Made by a program: the position numbers and the translations under genes. A DNA stretch of 64,000 nucleotides from Taxawa tesnikishii (nom. ined.) (lineage: Eukaryota > Ascomycota > Dothideomycetes > Dothideales), in NCBI GenBank assembly GCA_030247885.1, contig JAPDRO010000004.1:806001-870000 (forward strand), written 5' to 3'. Shown here in pieces: positions 20,229-31,299 of the stretch (position 1 is its first letter; each line of letters starts with the position of its first letter). Below the pieces are notes generated by a model. The model searched no databases. It saw only the letters and a program-made list of their open reading frames with translations, and was not told the origin of the DNA.

Positions 20229-22903
20229 CGTGCAACGGCCAAGCGGAGCAACGGGAAGAAAAGTATAGAAGGCCTGAAGACTCACCGACTCAACTGTGGT
20301 CATGTGTTTGGCAGGAGTCGGCGCCTATTGTTGGACGAAGCCCCCTTCGGACGTAAGGCAGAAACTCCGTGGCTTGTCTCCATCTCTGTGGGATGATGGA
20401 GTAACACCGCTACAGCCAGGCACGACTTGTTTTATGTTTTCGGCAGAAGAAGAGCATACTCTTCTCAGAACCCAGGGAAGTGATCCAGTAGAGAGAAAGG
20501 GCGTCTTCTCAGCAATAAGGCATTGGCACCTGCGCGCACCTGATTACGTCATCCTCGGCTATTTCCCTTTTCGCTTCCAACCCTTACTTCGTCTCTAGAA
20601 GTGTCCCAGTGTTGACTCTGCAATGCGCGGTTCTTCCAGATATTTCGCCTCGTCTGCGGTCAGCTGCATGTCCTGTATAGCGCGCGCGCGCGCCCCTGTC
20701 CCAGGCCGCTTTCGATAGCTCCAGCCCTTCGTCCTCCTCCATCGCCCATGGCTGCCATTCGTTGCTGCCGATGCCCATGGTTCCGAGGATTGGCACGGAG
20801 ACTCGAATTCTAGAGGCGCCCGGCTGGACGTGTTCGACTTTGGTGGCATTTAGGCTGCTCTGCAGCGAGGCTGGAATGGGCGGTGCATGCATCTCTCTGT
20901 TGAGAGAATGTTTGTGTGACGTACTGATGTTGGCGGTCTACAGCGTTGTTGTTCACAAATCCGGCTGCGATCAAACGTATATATGAGCAGTGGCAGCTGT
21001 ATATGCGTTTCACCTGGGCGTACTCTCTCGACAGGCTTATGGATTGTTCCTCTGCCCGGAGATATCAACAAATACTTCATACCATCGGATACAAGGAGTT
21101 GAGTGGAGGTGTTCTTCGAAGGTATCTCCTGACATGGCTTCGTTCATCCTACGAGACAACTGCACAGAAGATTGCCACGGGAAGCTACAGAACTTCATGC
21201 AGCCATGCCCAAGTCATGGCATTGCACTAACCCCATTCGGGAAATACCCGCGATGAGGCTGGTGTCAGGTAGCATAATCGTGAGATGCTTCCTTAGAGCC
21301 CGCAACCTCCATTGTATCTATTCCATGGTCTTCGCATCTCGGAGCATATTTCTTTCTGTCACATAATCCTTGTCAATACGCGCGAGTGCAAGAACATCCA
21401 GGGTATCGATGCTTCTGAATTTTTGCCAACTCTATTCGATCGACAGCCTGCGAGAATACGACCAACCCTATGGTTCTTACGGACGGAAGGACCCTTACAA
21501 TATTGGCCTTGTACAACCAACCGCCCAAGACTTATTCTCACTGAAAGACAAGGGCCGATGTACAACGGGTCGTGCTCCCTATAAGCACCGCAGTCTCAAA
21601 TGTTATTGCCAAGGTCATAGCATCCAGCCGCCAAACAGCCATGAAGGCCATACGGGGCGCCATGTCGTTTGGCCAGAAGAGTACGTTTACTGTCATGTTT
21701 GCATAGAGCGTGGGAAGTAGTGAGGGGTGTGACGCCGAAGTGTTTCATCTCAGGGGGTTGGATGCATGAGTTACGAGGTACAGATGATCGCAGAGGTCGC
21801 ATACGATCAATCGAGCTGAGACCTGGATATCCGGCTGAGAGCTGCAGAAACCTACCACAGTATATCTTCAAGGTACGCAGTGAGCAGGTACACGAGGGGT
21901 TTGCTACCAGGATTGATTGTCTGCTAAACAAGATCGCCAGGGACGATATACCAAACATCAACCTGAGGGTACAGCAAACCGGTGAATGCGATCGGCTCCT
22001 CTGTGGTTCATGAGTTTTGAAGCGTGTCTTGCTCAGATCGGTGTGCATGATGAACGATACAGACTATCGAACGTAGATGGGCAACAAAGGACGTCAGGAT
22101 GAGGACCTTATGATGACAAAGTAAATCCAACCGTCGGGCTTGAAGTAGTTCTTTGTGCATACGAAGCGGAATTCCCACATCTTCAATAACCTGAGAGTGA
22201 GGTGACTCGTCAAGCGAACCGACCTTCTCAGTCTGACGGTCACCGCAACTCAGCACACCCTACCGTCAACTAAGAGTATGACCACAATAAAGAGTTGTCC
22301 CGCGGCGCAGCGTCGTGTGCATGAACAGGTGCGCAGCCAGATGCTGCGCATGGTGCAGGGCGCAGCATTGAGCTAAGCTTAAGCTAACCATATTAGTACT
22401 AGTGTCTACGTTACGTGCTCAGGGCTGAGGCTATGTAACTTCGTCTCATACAACCCTGGAGGATTTGATATTTATCCCCTTTTCCTAGTTTACCAGAAAC
22501 AGGAGGTGATAGCAGCCCTCAGGCATGTAGGCCAGCCATCCGGGCTATGTTATGGCGCTGCAACTCATAGTACAGCTCGCGCTGAGAGGGGACTACGAAC
22601 AAATGAGTATTGTGAGTATTGTGAGCATATAAGACGGCCTTGGCCGTACGAAAGAGTCCTTGTCTCTCCACAGCGAAACACGGATCAAACGGGGACCGTT
22701 CACTTGTCAGACATCATCCCAGTGATTACGGGCATACCAAGCGAAAGCTTACAGTGGCAAACGGAAGTGACTCCTTATGCATTATGACCTTCTCTCTCGC
22801 CCTCTCTCCTGCATCAACATTCCTCTACAGAGAATCGAACACCTCGGCATATCAACCCTGCTTCACTACGACAGGAACACAGCGCAGCAGATCACAAGCC
22901 AGC
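20229..22903. other. gene-poor stretch with an aldo-keto reductase relic
   Basis: Only the reductase fragment at 20595-20892 is recognisable. From 20.9 to 22.5 kb there are open frames on both strands without family resemblance and without clear splice-linked coding signal. Confidence 0.4.
20595..20892 (-). pseudogene. aldo-keto reductase remnant with the middle missing
   Basis: The beginning (VSVPILGTMGIGSNEWQPWA, then LELSKAAWDRG) is the first strand and helix of a fungal aldo-keto reductase. It is followed almost at once by QLTADEAKYLEEP, the family's last helix. About 250 residues of barrel, with the catalytic Asp, Tyr, Lys and His, are absent. The two ends are in different frames and meet at a GC dinucleotide run (about 20679-20692). 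The gene is dead. Confidence 0.65.
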
Positions 22904-23866
22904 ATGCTTAGTTCCCTTAAATACAAGCTTTCGAAGAAGAGCAAATCAGGTGCCTCAAGCGCAAAATCATCAGAAGCATTCTCGTCATCACCTGCCCCTC
23001 CAACCAGAAGACCTAGTAAGTCGCGACTTCTGCCACGTACCGCCAAGTTGTGCCACTCACACCCCTCTCTCAGACCAACCACAAGTAAATACGGCAGACG
23101 CATCCATCGACGCGCCACCCGCCTACACAGCAGCACCCAACGCCGCTCCTATGGCGCAACCCACTCCTGGAAACAGCACATCCCTCGCCACGACCGCCGA
23201 CGACCCCTACGCCTTCCTCACGAGCTTCGACACCGCGCTCCTAATCGACGACTCGGGCTCCATGGCTGGGTCACGCTGGCGCGAAACGGGCGCCGCGCTC
23301 GAAGCAATCATCCCCATCATCACGCAACACGACGCCAACGGCATCGACATCTACTTCCTCAACTCGCCCGACTCGCCCTACCACCACAACGTCACCTCGC
23401 CCGCGACCGTGCGCGAGATCTTCAGCACCGTGCGCCCCGGCGGCGGCACGCCCACGGGCCAGCGGCTGAACGCGATCCTGAAGCCGTACCTGAAGGCGTG
23501 CGAGAGGGACATGGACGCCGTCAAGCCGCTGAACCTGATCGTGATCACGGACGGCGAGCCCAGCGACGACGTCGAGAGCCCGCTCATCGCCGCGGCGCGC
23601 AAGCTCGACCGGCTCGACGCGCCCGCTTGGCAGGTCGGCGTGCAGTTTTTCCAGGTCGGGCGCGACGAGGAGGCGAGGCGGCATCTGAAGAGTCTCGATG
23701 ACGAGTTGGCGGATATCGCGGGCGAGGAGATTAGGGATATGGTCGACACGGTGCCGTTTACGGGGACGCAGGGGGCGAACTGACGGGCGAGGGGATCCTG
23801 AAGGTTGTGCTGGGTGCGGTGAATCGGAGGTTGGATCGGAAGAAGAGTAAGGATCTTCATCGGTGA
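22904..23866 (+). CDS. von Willebrand factor type A domain protein with a PPxY motif
   Basis: Splicing out 23016-23073 joins a basic/Ser-rich N-terminus (MLSSLKYKLSKKSKSG) to DAPPAYTA, a PPxY motif of the kind bound by WW domains of Rsp5-type ubiquitin ligases. A vWA domain follows from about residue 80. Its metal site reads DDSGSM (DxSxS), with the conserved Thr in GGGTPTGQ and Asp in VITDGEP. The frame ends early at 23783, but one extra G in the run 23771-23775 restores GGELTGEGILKVVLGAVNRR and the usual end at TGA 23866 (301 residues). The role is unknown. The PPxY and the lack of a signal peptide suggest a cytosolic adaptor or Rsp5 target. Confidence 0.8.
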
Positions 23867-24716
23867 AGGGGGTTTGGTGGGGGAACGGTGTCGGTGTTTT
23901 CAGGCGCCATATGATTTTTTTGCCTAAGGGCATGGGTTTACCGGGGGATTCTCAAAGGACGCATGGTGTGAGAGAAAACACTTTTCATGGTGGCACTTTT
24001 TCTCTCATGGAGAGGAGGCTTTTTCCTGTGCTCATTCATACGTGGCGATAGACTAGATGCTATGCGATGGAATACGGCTGGGAACAGCTACCAGATCCCT
24101 TACGGATCGGTATGGGACCTGGGCATGTGAAGGTCCTCATGAGAAAATATGCGATTCAGAAGAAAGCGAAGCTCTTAAGCGCAATGTCAGTCACGGCAGA
24201 TACCTCTGGTCGCGCTAGCTGGTCACGCTAGCCCTCGTCGCCCTGACGAGCGTGCATCTGCTGCAGATAAATACCCTCGTTCGTTCCTTTCTCCCCGCCC
24301 TCCTTTCCTTCTCATTGACAAGCGAGCAAGAGTGACGGTACAGGCGAGTGACGAGAACTCAGGGCTTCACCTTCGCATGCGGAAGAGCCCACTGACAGTG
24401 ACCAGTCATGAGATCGTCTTTCGAAGGGCAAAGACGTGAGAACTCGAACTTGTCCCTACGAGGGCTTACGAGCGGCTCGGCTAAGCATGAATTTTGCCGA
24501 TGACAGCTGCTTGGCGTTCCGAGAAGCAGGTTCGCTTGCCCTCTTTGGCGGGGGACAGACCGTGTACAAAAGTGCTGGAACACGCAGGGAGAAATTGACT
24601 GACTGCTCCGCATAGTTTGCCCCGATTCAAAATCTGTGGGTGCATAAATCGTCCTCACCTATCTTGGGCTCGTGATGAACAAGGACCAATTCCACTTTTC
24701 GCTCATACCTATCCAA
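23867..24716. other. intergenic
   Basis: This lies between the 3' ends of two convergent genes. A short imperfect repeat, CGCTAGCTGGTCACGCTAGC, occurs near 24212. No gene is supported. Confidence 0.5.
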
Positions 24717-26419
24717 TCAGACAAGTCCCAACTCAGGGAGGCTTGAAGGTGTATAAACTTCTTTAGCCCAATTCGGTTCGAGTGTGCTTCTACGCATCCA
24801 GCGACGCACTGCTCCCACTTCAGGCCTTGGAATCGGCCATAACGTCATCACTCTGCGCATCCTCCTCCCCCTCCCCTCCTTCTTCTTTGCCTCCTCCTCC
24901 ACTGTGTCCTTGTCCACCATCTCCCAATCTTCGCTCTTGGCATCAGGACCTCCCACTCCTCCCTCCTTGACAGCATCTTGCTCTCCTTCCATCTTCTCAT
25001 CTTTTGCCTCCGGCTGCGGGCTCTGCGCCCTCCCTACCGCAGCCTCCATATCCAGCACCTTGAGCCCTCCCAAACTCCGTTCCTGCGGTCCCATGTCTTC
25101 CGGCCCAATCGTATCCGGTCCTCTCGCATGCGGATGCTCCTCTGGTGGTTCGTCCTCCTCGTCTTGGAGTGACAGCGAGTCGCGCCCGACGGCCGCGGCA
25201 CCGGATGCGAGCAGTGTGCGCCGCAGCGTCATCTGACCCTGTGGTACTACGCCTGCTTCCTGTTCTTGGCGGAGGAGCTCGCCTTGTGTAACGGCGCCTT
25301 CGGAGCGGAGTTCTTGCTCCATCGTCTTCTCTTTCTCGGCGGATGAGGCGGCGTCGATGTCGGAGCTGGTGACTTCTTGCGGTACGAGCGTTTCTGTGGC
25401 GCTGGGGCGCGTGTGTACGGCCACGGAGACGGTTTCCACGCTGCCGACTCCGTTCGGTCCCTCAATTGTTTCGGTGCCCTCGCTCTTGAGCTCTTGGTCT
25501 TGTGATTGTGTCTGTGTTCCTGTGGAGGAGGCGTTGGAGTCGCGTCGCAGCCATGGGATTGGTGTTAGCAGTGCGCCTCCTAGACTCTCGTCACTTCCTA
25601 GCCCCCTCTTTCGGTGATGCCGTTCATGGACGTGTCGCCGTTTGTCAAGAACCCACCGTTCGCGGCGGTGAGTTGCAGCTGCGGGAGTGGGAAGTCGGAT
25701 ACGGGAGATGAGACGGAGACGACACGACTCAAGGCCGCGAGGTAGGGTGGCAGGTGGCGATAGTGCTTCTTGGGGTAAAGGACTAGCTCGGCGAGCCGCT
25801 GGATGGTGTACGGCGGGCTGTGAGCGAAAGATTTCTGCAGAGCGGTTGTGGACTGCTGATACGAATTGAGCAGATCCGGTGGAAGAGCGATTGCGACACT
25901 CTCTGGAGCGGATGTTTGCGTAGACGCAGCACTAGGCGCCAGTGAGAACGAAGGAACGGGCGGTCGCTGAATCGGTGCGCCCGAGGGTGCAGCATTCTCC
26001 TTGTTCGTGGCTATCGATGACTGTGGCGAGGGCTCAAGTACATCCGAACTGTCTTCAGATCGGGTTTGTGTTGAGGCAGGTAGCGGCGACTGTGTAGGTG
26101 CTGGAGAAGCATTTATGACTTCGGGGTCGATTGAGGAAGGAATCGACGAACGAAGCACATGAGTTGGAGGCGGGAGAGTTGGTTTTGGGAAGTCATTGTA
26201 CACAATCTAGTCGCGCGGTCAGCGCGAGTCGGTAGGGTGCGTGTATGCGCGCGCCGTACATCGTGTAGTTTCTGGAGCACGTTCTCTAACACCCGGGGCC
26301 ATTCCGCGCTGAAAGACGGACGTGTCAGACGGTTGCTGTATGCGCGCGTGACTTGAGACTCACATGTCTATGGACCCGTCGCGCGCGGCATCTTCCAGTA
26401 TCTGCTCGCTTGACAACAT
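24717..26419 (-). CDS. protein phosphatase 4 core regulatory subunit R2-like (PPP4R2/Psy4)
   Basis: PPP4R2 (yeast Psy4) is a regulatory subunit of the PP4 complex, which reverses DNA-damage phosphorylations. Start at 26419 gives MLSSEQILEDAARDG. Introns at 26309-26363 and 26207-26259 join AEWPRVLENVLQKLHD to IVYNDFPKPTLPPP, the hallmark start of the R2 domain. FTIQRLAELVL is preserved as YTIQRLAELVLYPKKHYRHL, followed by LPPYLAALSRVVSVSS. A one-base deficit at C5 25612-25616 (forward strand) splits the protein before SLGGALLTPIPWLRRDS; with it corrected the length is 531 residues. The C-terminal half is acidic, low-complexity and fungus-specific. Family assignment rests on the N-terminal domain. 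Confidence 0.85.
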
Positions 26420-26802
26420 TGCGAAGGATTCCCCTTGTGGTATACGATCAGTCGGTGTTGTAGTGGTGTAAAGAAGAGAAAGACGTTCGATTGCAGACGC
26501 AATGCGAGATCGCGAAACGCAACGCGACTCAAGGGTCTGGGCCCGAGGCTCCGGTTCGGAAACGTACGTCACTCCTCGATTATTTCCAAAGACACTGGGA
26601 ACTATTCACGCGGCGTGCACGGCGACACTTCATGTGTATATGGAACTGCTAGCACTACAGCCAAAGAAGGTCATGTCTAAGATTGGAAACCACGCTTTCT
26701 TGGTGGGATTGCACATGCGCTGTCGCTTGAACGGGATCATAAGGATGAAAAGGCCATTGTATCTCAAGTCATTGCAAGTCGCCATTCGAGTCTTTCGTTG
26801 AA
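26420..26802. other. intergenic between the PP4 subunit and LC8 genes
   Basis: Promoter of the PP4 subunit gene and 3' flank of the dynein light chain gene. Nothing else seen. Confidence 0.5.
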
Positions 26803-27483
26803 TCATTGCGTCTTGAAGAGTAGAATGGCGCAGTGTCCCAGGTAGAAATAAATGAAATGCTTCGTCTCTGCAAAATTGTTAGCCATCCAGTCAGGCCGAG
26901 GCTAGAGGGTCAGGACATACCGTGTGTGACGAAGCTACCAAAGTTCCTGCCAACAATGCAGTGCCAGGTGGCGCCCTTTCTCTCGTCGAACTACCACATA
27001 GATGTGAGTGTTGTTGTCATCCGTCTGCTGGCGTGGCACGTCTTACCGTCCGTTTGATATGGTGTGCGATGTCCTGTGAGGAGTTAATTTTCACGTCTGA
27101 GCTTTCCTAAATCGCAGCGGACTTACCTTCTCAATATTGAACTTGTCCATGGCTTCTTGGGCTAGAAAGAAACAAGTCAGCGACCAAATTCCGCTTCCAT
27201 GGAGTCTCGTGCATGGAAGAGAGAAGAGACGGTGTTGGCCCACGTACCGACTTCGATGGCTTCTTGTTGCATATCTTCGCTCTACAGCAAGGCGTCAGAT
27301 CTTGGGTCTTTTTTGTTCAAAATCGATTAACGGACCATGTCGGCAGACTTGATCTGGGCTACGTTGGGCGGATTAGCATGGCAATCGGATATGCATGATG
27401 GCAAACTCACCTTCCAACTTCTCCGCAGGCTCCGTCCTTTCGAGCCTGTGAGAGTCTTGCGCGTTTTTCCCGTCTGAAGCCAT
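26803..27483 (-). CDS. dynein light chain LC8 (DYNLL/NudG type)
   Basis: LC8 is a small dimeric hub protein of cytoplasmic dynein and many other complexes. Seven exons, at 27411-27483, 27336-27358, 27248-27281, 27127-27161, 27047-27073, 26921-26990 and 26803-26867, join to 108 residues. The join gives IKSADMSEDMQQEAIEVA, then QEAMDKFNIEKDIAHHIK, then RTFDERKGATWHCIVGRNFG, then SFVTHETKHFIYFYLG. All are diagnostic LC8 sequence, and the end is HCAILLFKTQ. A 20-residue acidic N-terminal extension precedes the conserved part. One donor is GTCCGT rather than the usual GTAAGT. The gene is intron-dense for its size and has no frame break. It is divergent from MRD1, 300 bp away. Confidence 0.95.
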
Positions 27484-27783
27484 CGTGTTTGGTATTAGTA
27501 GATGTATGAAGTCGAATTTGCACGTTTGTTGAGTTGCGCTATCGAAATAAAGCTGAGTGAGAGTCTAGAATACTATGCCTCTGGAAGGGGTTGACTATAA
27601 GGCTGCATGTGGCACTAGCCTACTTCAGCTAGCAGCTCGACCATCCCGCAGCAACTAAAAAGATTGACTAAGCAATGCATGATGCAAACTCGAAAAGTCC
27701 CATTTGCAGGCTGCTTCTTGACATCTCCCGACATTGTGTTTGTACCACCACAACAACACGCGCCCCTACGCACCCGCGCAAAC
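27484..27783. promoter_or_regulatory. shared divergent promoter region of LC8 and MRD1
   Basis: The 300 bp between the two start codons must contain both promoters. No specific site was identified with confidence. Confidence 0.4.
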
Positions 27784-30572
27784 ATGGCTTCCTCGCGCAT
27801 TTTCATCAGGGGCTTGCCGCCCACTATGAACGACGATGACTTCAAGAAACACTTCGGCGCAAAGCTTCCCATCACGGATTCGAAGTTGTTCCCGCAGCGT
27901 AGAATTGGTTATATCGGCTACAAAACGCCAGAAGATGCCGCAAAGGCCGTTAAGTACTTCAATCGAACGTTCATTCGAATGTCTAGGATTGGAGTCGAGA
28001 TCGCCAGACCGGTAAGCGGAGGACATCTGTTGGTCCGCCACAACATCCTACTTACATTCGGCGCAGATACAAGACACAGCACCTACAAAACGTCTTCCAG
28101 CTCAGAGGGGCCAGGGGAAAAATGATGTCAAGTCGCAGGCCGACGGTGCGAAGAGTACGGTGGTTGATGGTCCAAACCCACTCAAGAGAAAGCGCGAAGT
28201 TCCGGACCCAGCAACACAGGACCCCAAGCTTCAGGAATTCCTTCAGGTGATGCAGGCGCCGTCAAAGATGAAGGGCTTGAACAGCGAAGCCCTCCCAAGT
28301 CTGGCAGAGGAGCAACAAGCCGGCATCAACCCCCGCCAGAGCTTGTCGCAGACAGTGACTCTGAATACGAGAACATCGTCAAGAAGAGCAAGCGGTCGAA
28401 GCAACAACAGGCCCCAGCCGCTGCCCCTCATAACGACAGTGCCGATCAGGACATGGAAATGCGGGACGGTGCGCCACCAGACACCTCAGGAGTGCAGAAC
28501 GAGATGCAGCAAGCTAACGAGGTCGACGGTACCGAGACGAAAAACACCGCCATTTCCGATATGGACTGGCTACGATCGCGTACCACCAGACTGCTTGGTC
28601 TTGTTGAAGAAGACGAGGAGGAAAGAGTCGAAGCAGTGCCTGAACCGGAATCGTCCCCGGAAGCCCCTGAGCCTATGAGAGGAGGCAACGACACAATTTC
28701 CGCCGAAGATGCTGACGGTGATGCTCCATCGCCTGAGGATGCTGAAGATGATGTCAACGACACCGAGAAGGCAGTCCGCACAAGCCGGAGGCTTTACTTG
28801 CGAAACCTACCGTACAATGTGACCGAAGACGACTTGCGAAGCCAATTTGTCTCTTACGGCGCGTTATCTGAGGTGCGTACTTTTTTCCTTGTGCAACATA
28901 CGCAAAAAGATGAACACCTGATAGGGACAGCTTATGCTTTGCATGTGATGCTACCTCAGGAAGAGTATTTTAGTAGATGCTTCTCGAGTCTGAAGTTTTC
29001 ATGGTTTTCGCTATTTATCAATCCGCTCAAGTCAGCTTTCGGATTGCTAACAACGATCAGGTGCATGTACCGATTGACCCAAAAACCGGCTCTACGAAGG
29101 GGTTTGCCTATCTCCAGTTCGATGAAGAGGATCCTGCTGTCACTGCATGGCGAGAAATGGACGGTAAGATATTCCAAGGCCGCCTCTTACATGTTTTGCC
29201 CGCAGCGGCCAAGCGGGAGACCCAGCTTGACGATTATGCGCTTTCCAAGTTACCACTCAAGAAACAGCAACAGATAAAGCGCAAACGAGAGGCTGCGTCT
29301 TCAACATTCAACTGGAACGCTCTCTACATGAACGCCGATGCCGTCATGTCCTCGGTCGCTGATCGTTTAGGCGTGTCAAAGTCTGAACTCCTGGATCCAA
29401 CATCCGCAGATGCTGCGGTGAAACAAGCGCACGCTGAGACTCATATTATCCAGGAAACGAAAGCTTACTTTAAAGATAACGGTGTTGATCTAGACGCTTT
29501 CAAGAGCAAAGAGCGCGGTGACACTGCAATTCTCGTGAAGAACTTCCCGTACGATTCCAAGGATACTGAACTCAGGAGGATGTTCGAGGAACATGGCAAA
29601 CTGAAGAGGTTCTTGATGCCTCCCACCGGAACCATTGCAGTTGTTGAATACTACAATGCGCCCGAGGCAAGAGCTGCTTTTGCTTCGTTGGCTTATCGCA
29701 AGGTCAAGAACTCTGTACTCTTCCTGGAAAAGGCGCCCAGGGCTCTCTTCACGGCCGAACCCACATCTGTCGACGCAATCGGCCGATCAACCACATCTAT
29801 TGCAAAGGATGTGAAACCATCAACCACGGATCTTTTACAGACCGATACTTTTGACACGTCTCAGCCCGATGTTGGTACCGCGACACTGTTCGTGCGCAAC
29901 CTGAACTTTTCGACAACAACAGATAAACTGATGGAAACGTTCCGTCCGCTCGACGGCTTCATGTCGGCTCGGGTGAAGACAAAGACTGATGCGAAGAAGC
30001 CTGGACAGGTACTCAGCATGGGTTTCGGGTTCTTGGAATTCCGTTCCAAAGCCCAAGCTCAGGCTGCACTCTCCGCTATGGATGGCTACACACTCGATGG
30101 TCACAAGCTGCAACTCAGGGCTTCGCACAAAGCTGCTGACGCCGCAGAAGAACGTCGCAGGGAAGATAAAGCCAAGAAGATGGCCGCGAGAGGAACAAAA
30201 GTCATTATCAAGAACTTGCCATTCGAAGCAACCAAGAAGGATGTGCGGGCTCTCTTTGGTGCCTACGGACAGTTGCGTTCAGTACGTGTACCCAGGAAAT
30301 TTGACAGAGGAGCACGTGGTTTCGCTTTCGCCGATTTCACCACGTCGAAAGAAGCCGAGAGCGCCATGGACGCCCTCAAAGACACGCATTTGCTCGGGAG
30401 AAGATTGGTGCTCGATTTCGCCGCCGAAGATCCCGAGGATGCCGAAGCGGAGATTGAAAAGATGCAAAAGAAGGTCGGATCGCAGATCAACAAGGTCGCT
30501 CTTCAGAAGCTCACTGGAGCCGGTCGCAAGAAGTTCAACGCATACGGCAACGAGGAGGGCGACGAAGCATGA
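27784..30572 (+). CDS. MRD1: MRD1, multiple RNA-binding domain protein of the SSU processome
   Basis: Mrd1 is an essential nucleolar protein with five RRMs that binds pre-rRNA near U3 and helps early 18S processing. Introns are at 28012-28066 and 28873-29060; the join gives 848 residues. RRM1 starts SSRIFIRGLPP at residue 3. RRM2 has RRLYLRNLPYNVTEDDL; RRM3, TAILVKNFPYDSKDTEL; RRM4, TLFVRNLNFSTTTDKL; RRM5, VIIKNLPFEATKKDV. Between RRM2 and RRM3 is FNWNALYMNADAVMSSVADR, typical of Mrd1. A one-base deficit at C5 28330-28334 shifts the acidic linker after RRM1; an added C restores PPPELVADSDSEYEN. The second intron, at 188 nt, is over three times the usual size here and may host a small RNA. Confidence 0.95.
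28903..28999 (+). ncRNA. possible intronic C/D-type snoRNA in MRD1 intron 2
   Basis: Inside the long MRD1 intron, AAGATGA at 28907-28913 matches the box C consensus RUGAUGA at six of seven positions. CTGA at 28990-28993 fits box D. A C'-like TGTGATGC lies between them. Flanks CAAAA and GTTTT could form a short terminal stem. The span of about 95 nt fits the class. Ribosome-biogenesis genes commonly host snoRNAs. I could not identify a guide match to rRNA, so this is only a candidate. Confidence 0.22.
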
Positions 30573-31299
30573 GCGTCTTGGCAACTTTCCAGTAAGTTCA
30601 GTCGAGGGCACCACCCCTTGCTTTACCAAGACATCCCTCCTGGCCACCCTGCCCTTGGAACATCATATTAGGGATTGTTGCCTATTGGGCATATTCGAGT
30701 CGTACCTGTTCGAAAGATGGACAATATTTAATAATTCCGTGGAGAGAAAACTTCCATGTCCTTTACCCATCATTGTAGGTTACCTGGGAGACAGAGAGCA
30801 TGCCTTTGCGTGACCATGTCCCTCCGCATTCCTCCCTTATATGAGCGAGATTAGCCCACCATCAGCGTACTGCTTCTGGAACACGGCTTCTACATCATTG
30901 GTGTCGCTTCCGGCTGCTCAACGTCACCTTTGAAACCCTTGCTCGGGGTGAAATTAGCATTGCCGGGAACCACCTCTATGGGGCAAAGAGCACCACAACG
31001 ACCTTCTGTTCAACAGGCGTGTCACCTGTGCCCTCGTGCACCCTAGAAGGTCTACCGAGATTGGCCCCTTGATCGGAGCATAGCAACCATCTCGCCCTGC
31101 ACGGGGCTCTTCCATAGTCTTATAACCTTCGATCAGTATCAATCGTATTCGCTCATGCCTTTCGTCACTCCTTTATTGTCGCCCTCCATTCTCTGAGCCC
31201 TAAAAGTCGTTCCTTCAGTCCCAACTTTCTACGTTCCTTAGCCACCTCAGCATTCTCGGGACCACATACAGTATTAGTTTAGCACACCAATCCTTAGTC
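30573..31299. other. intergenic between MRD1 and the abaA-like gene
   Basis: 3' flank of MRD1 and promoter of the TEA-domain gene. No further gene or repeat was recognised. Confidence 0.5.

Noticed and set aside
20938-22500. Transposon remnant in the gene-poor stretch
   Set aside because: I found no terminal repeats, target duplications or transposase/reverse-transcriptase motifs by eye.
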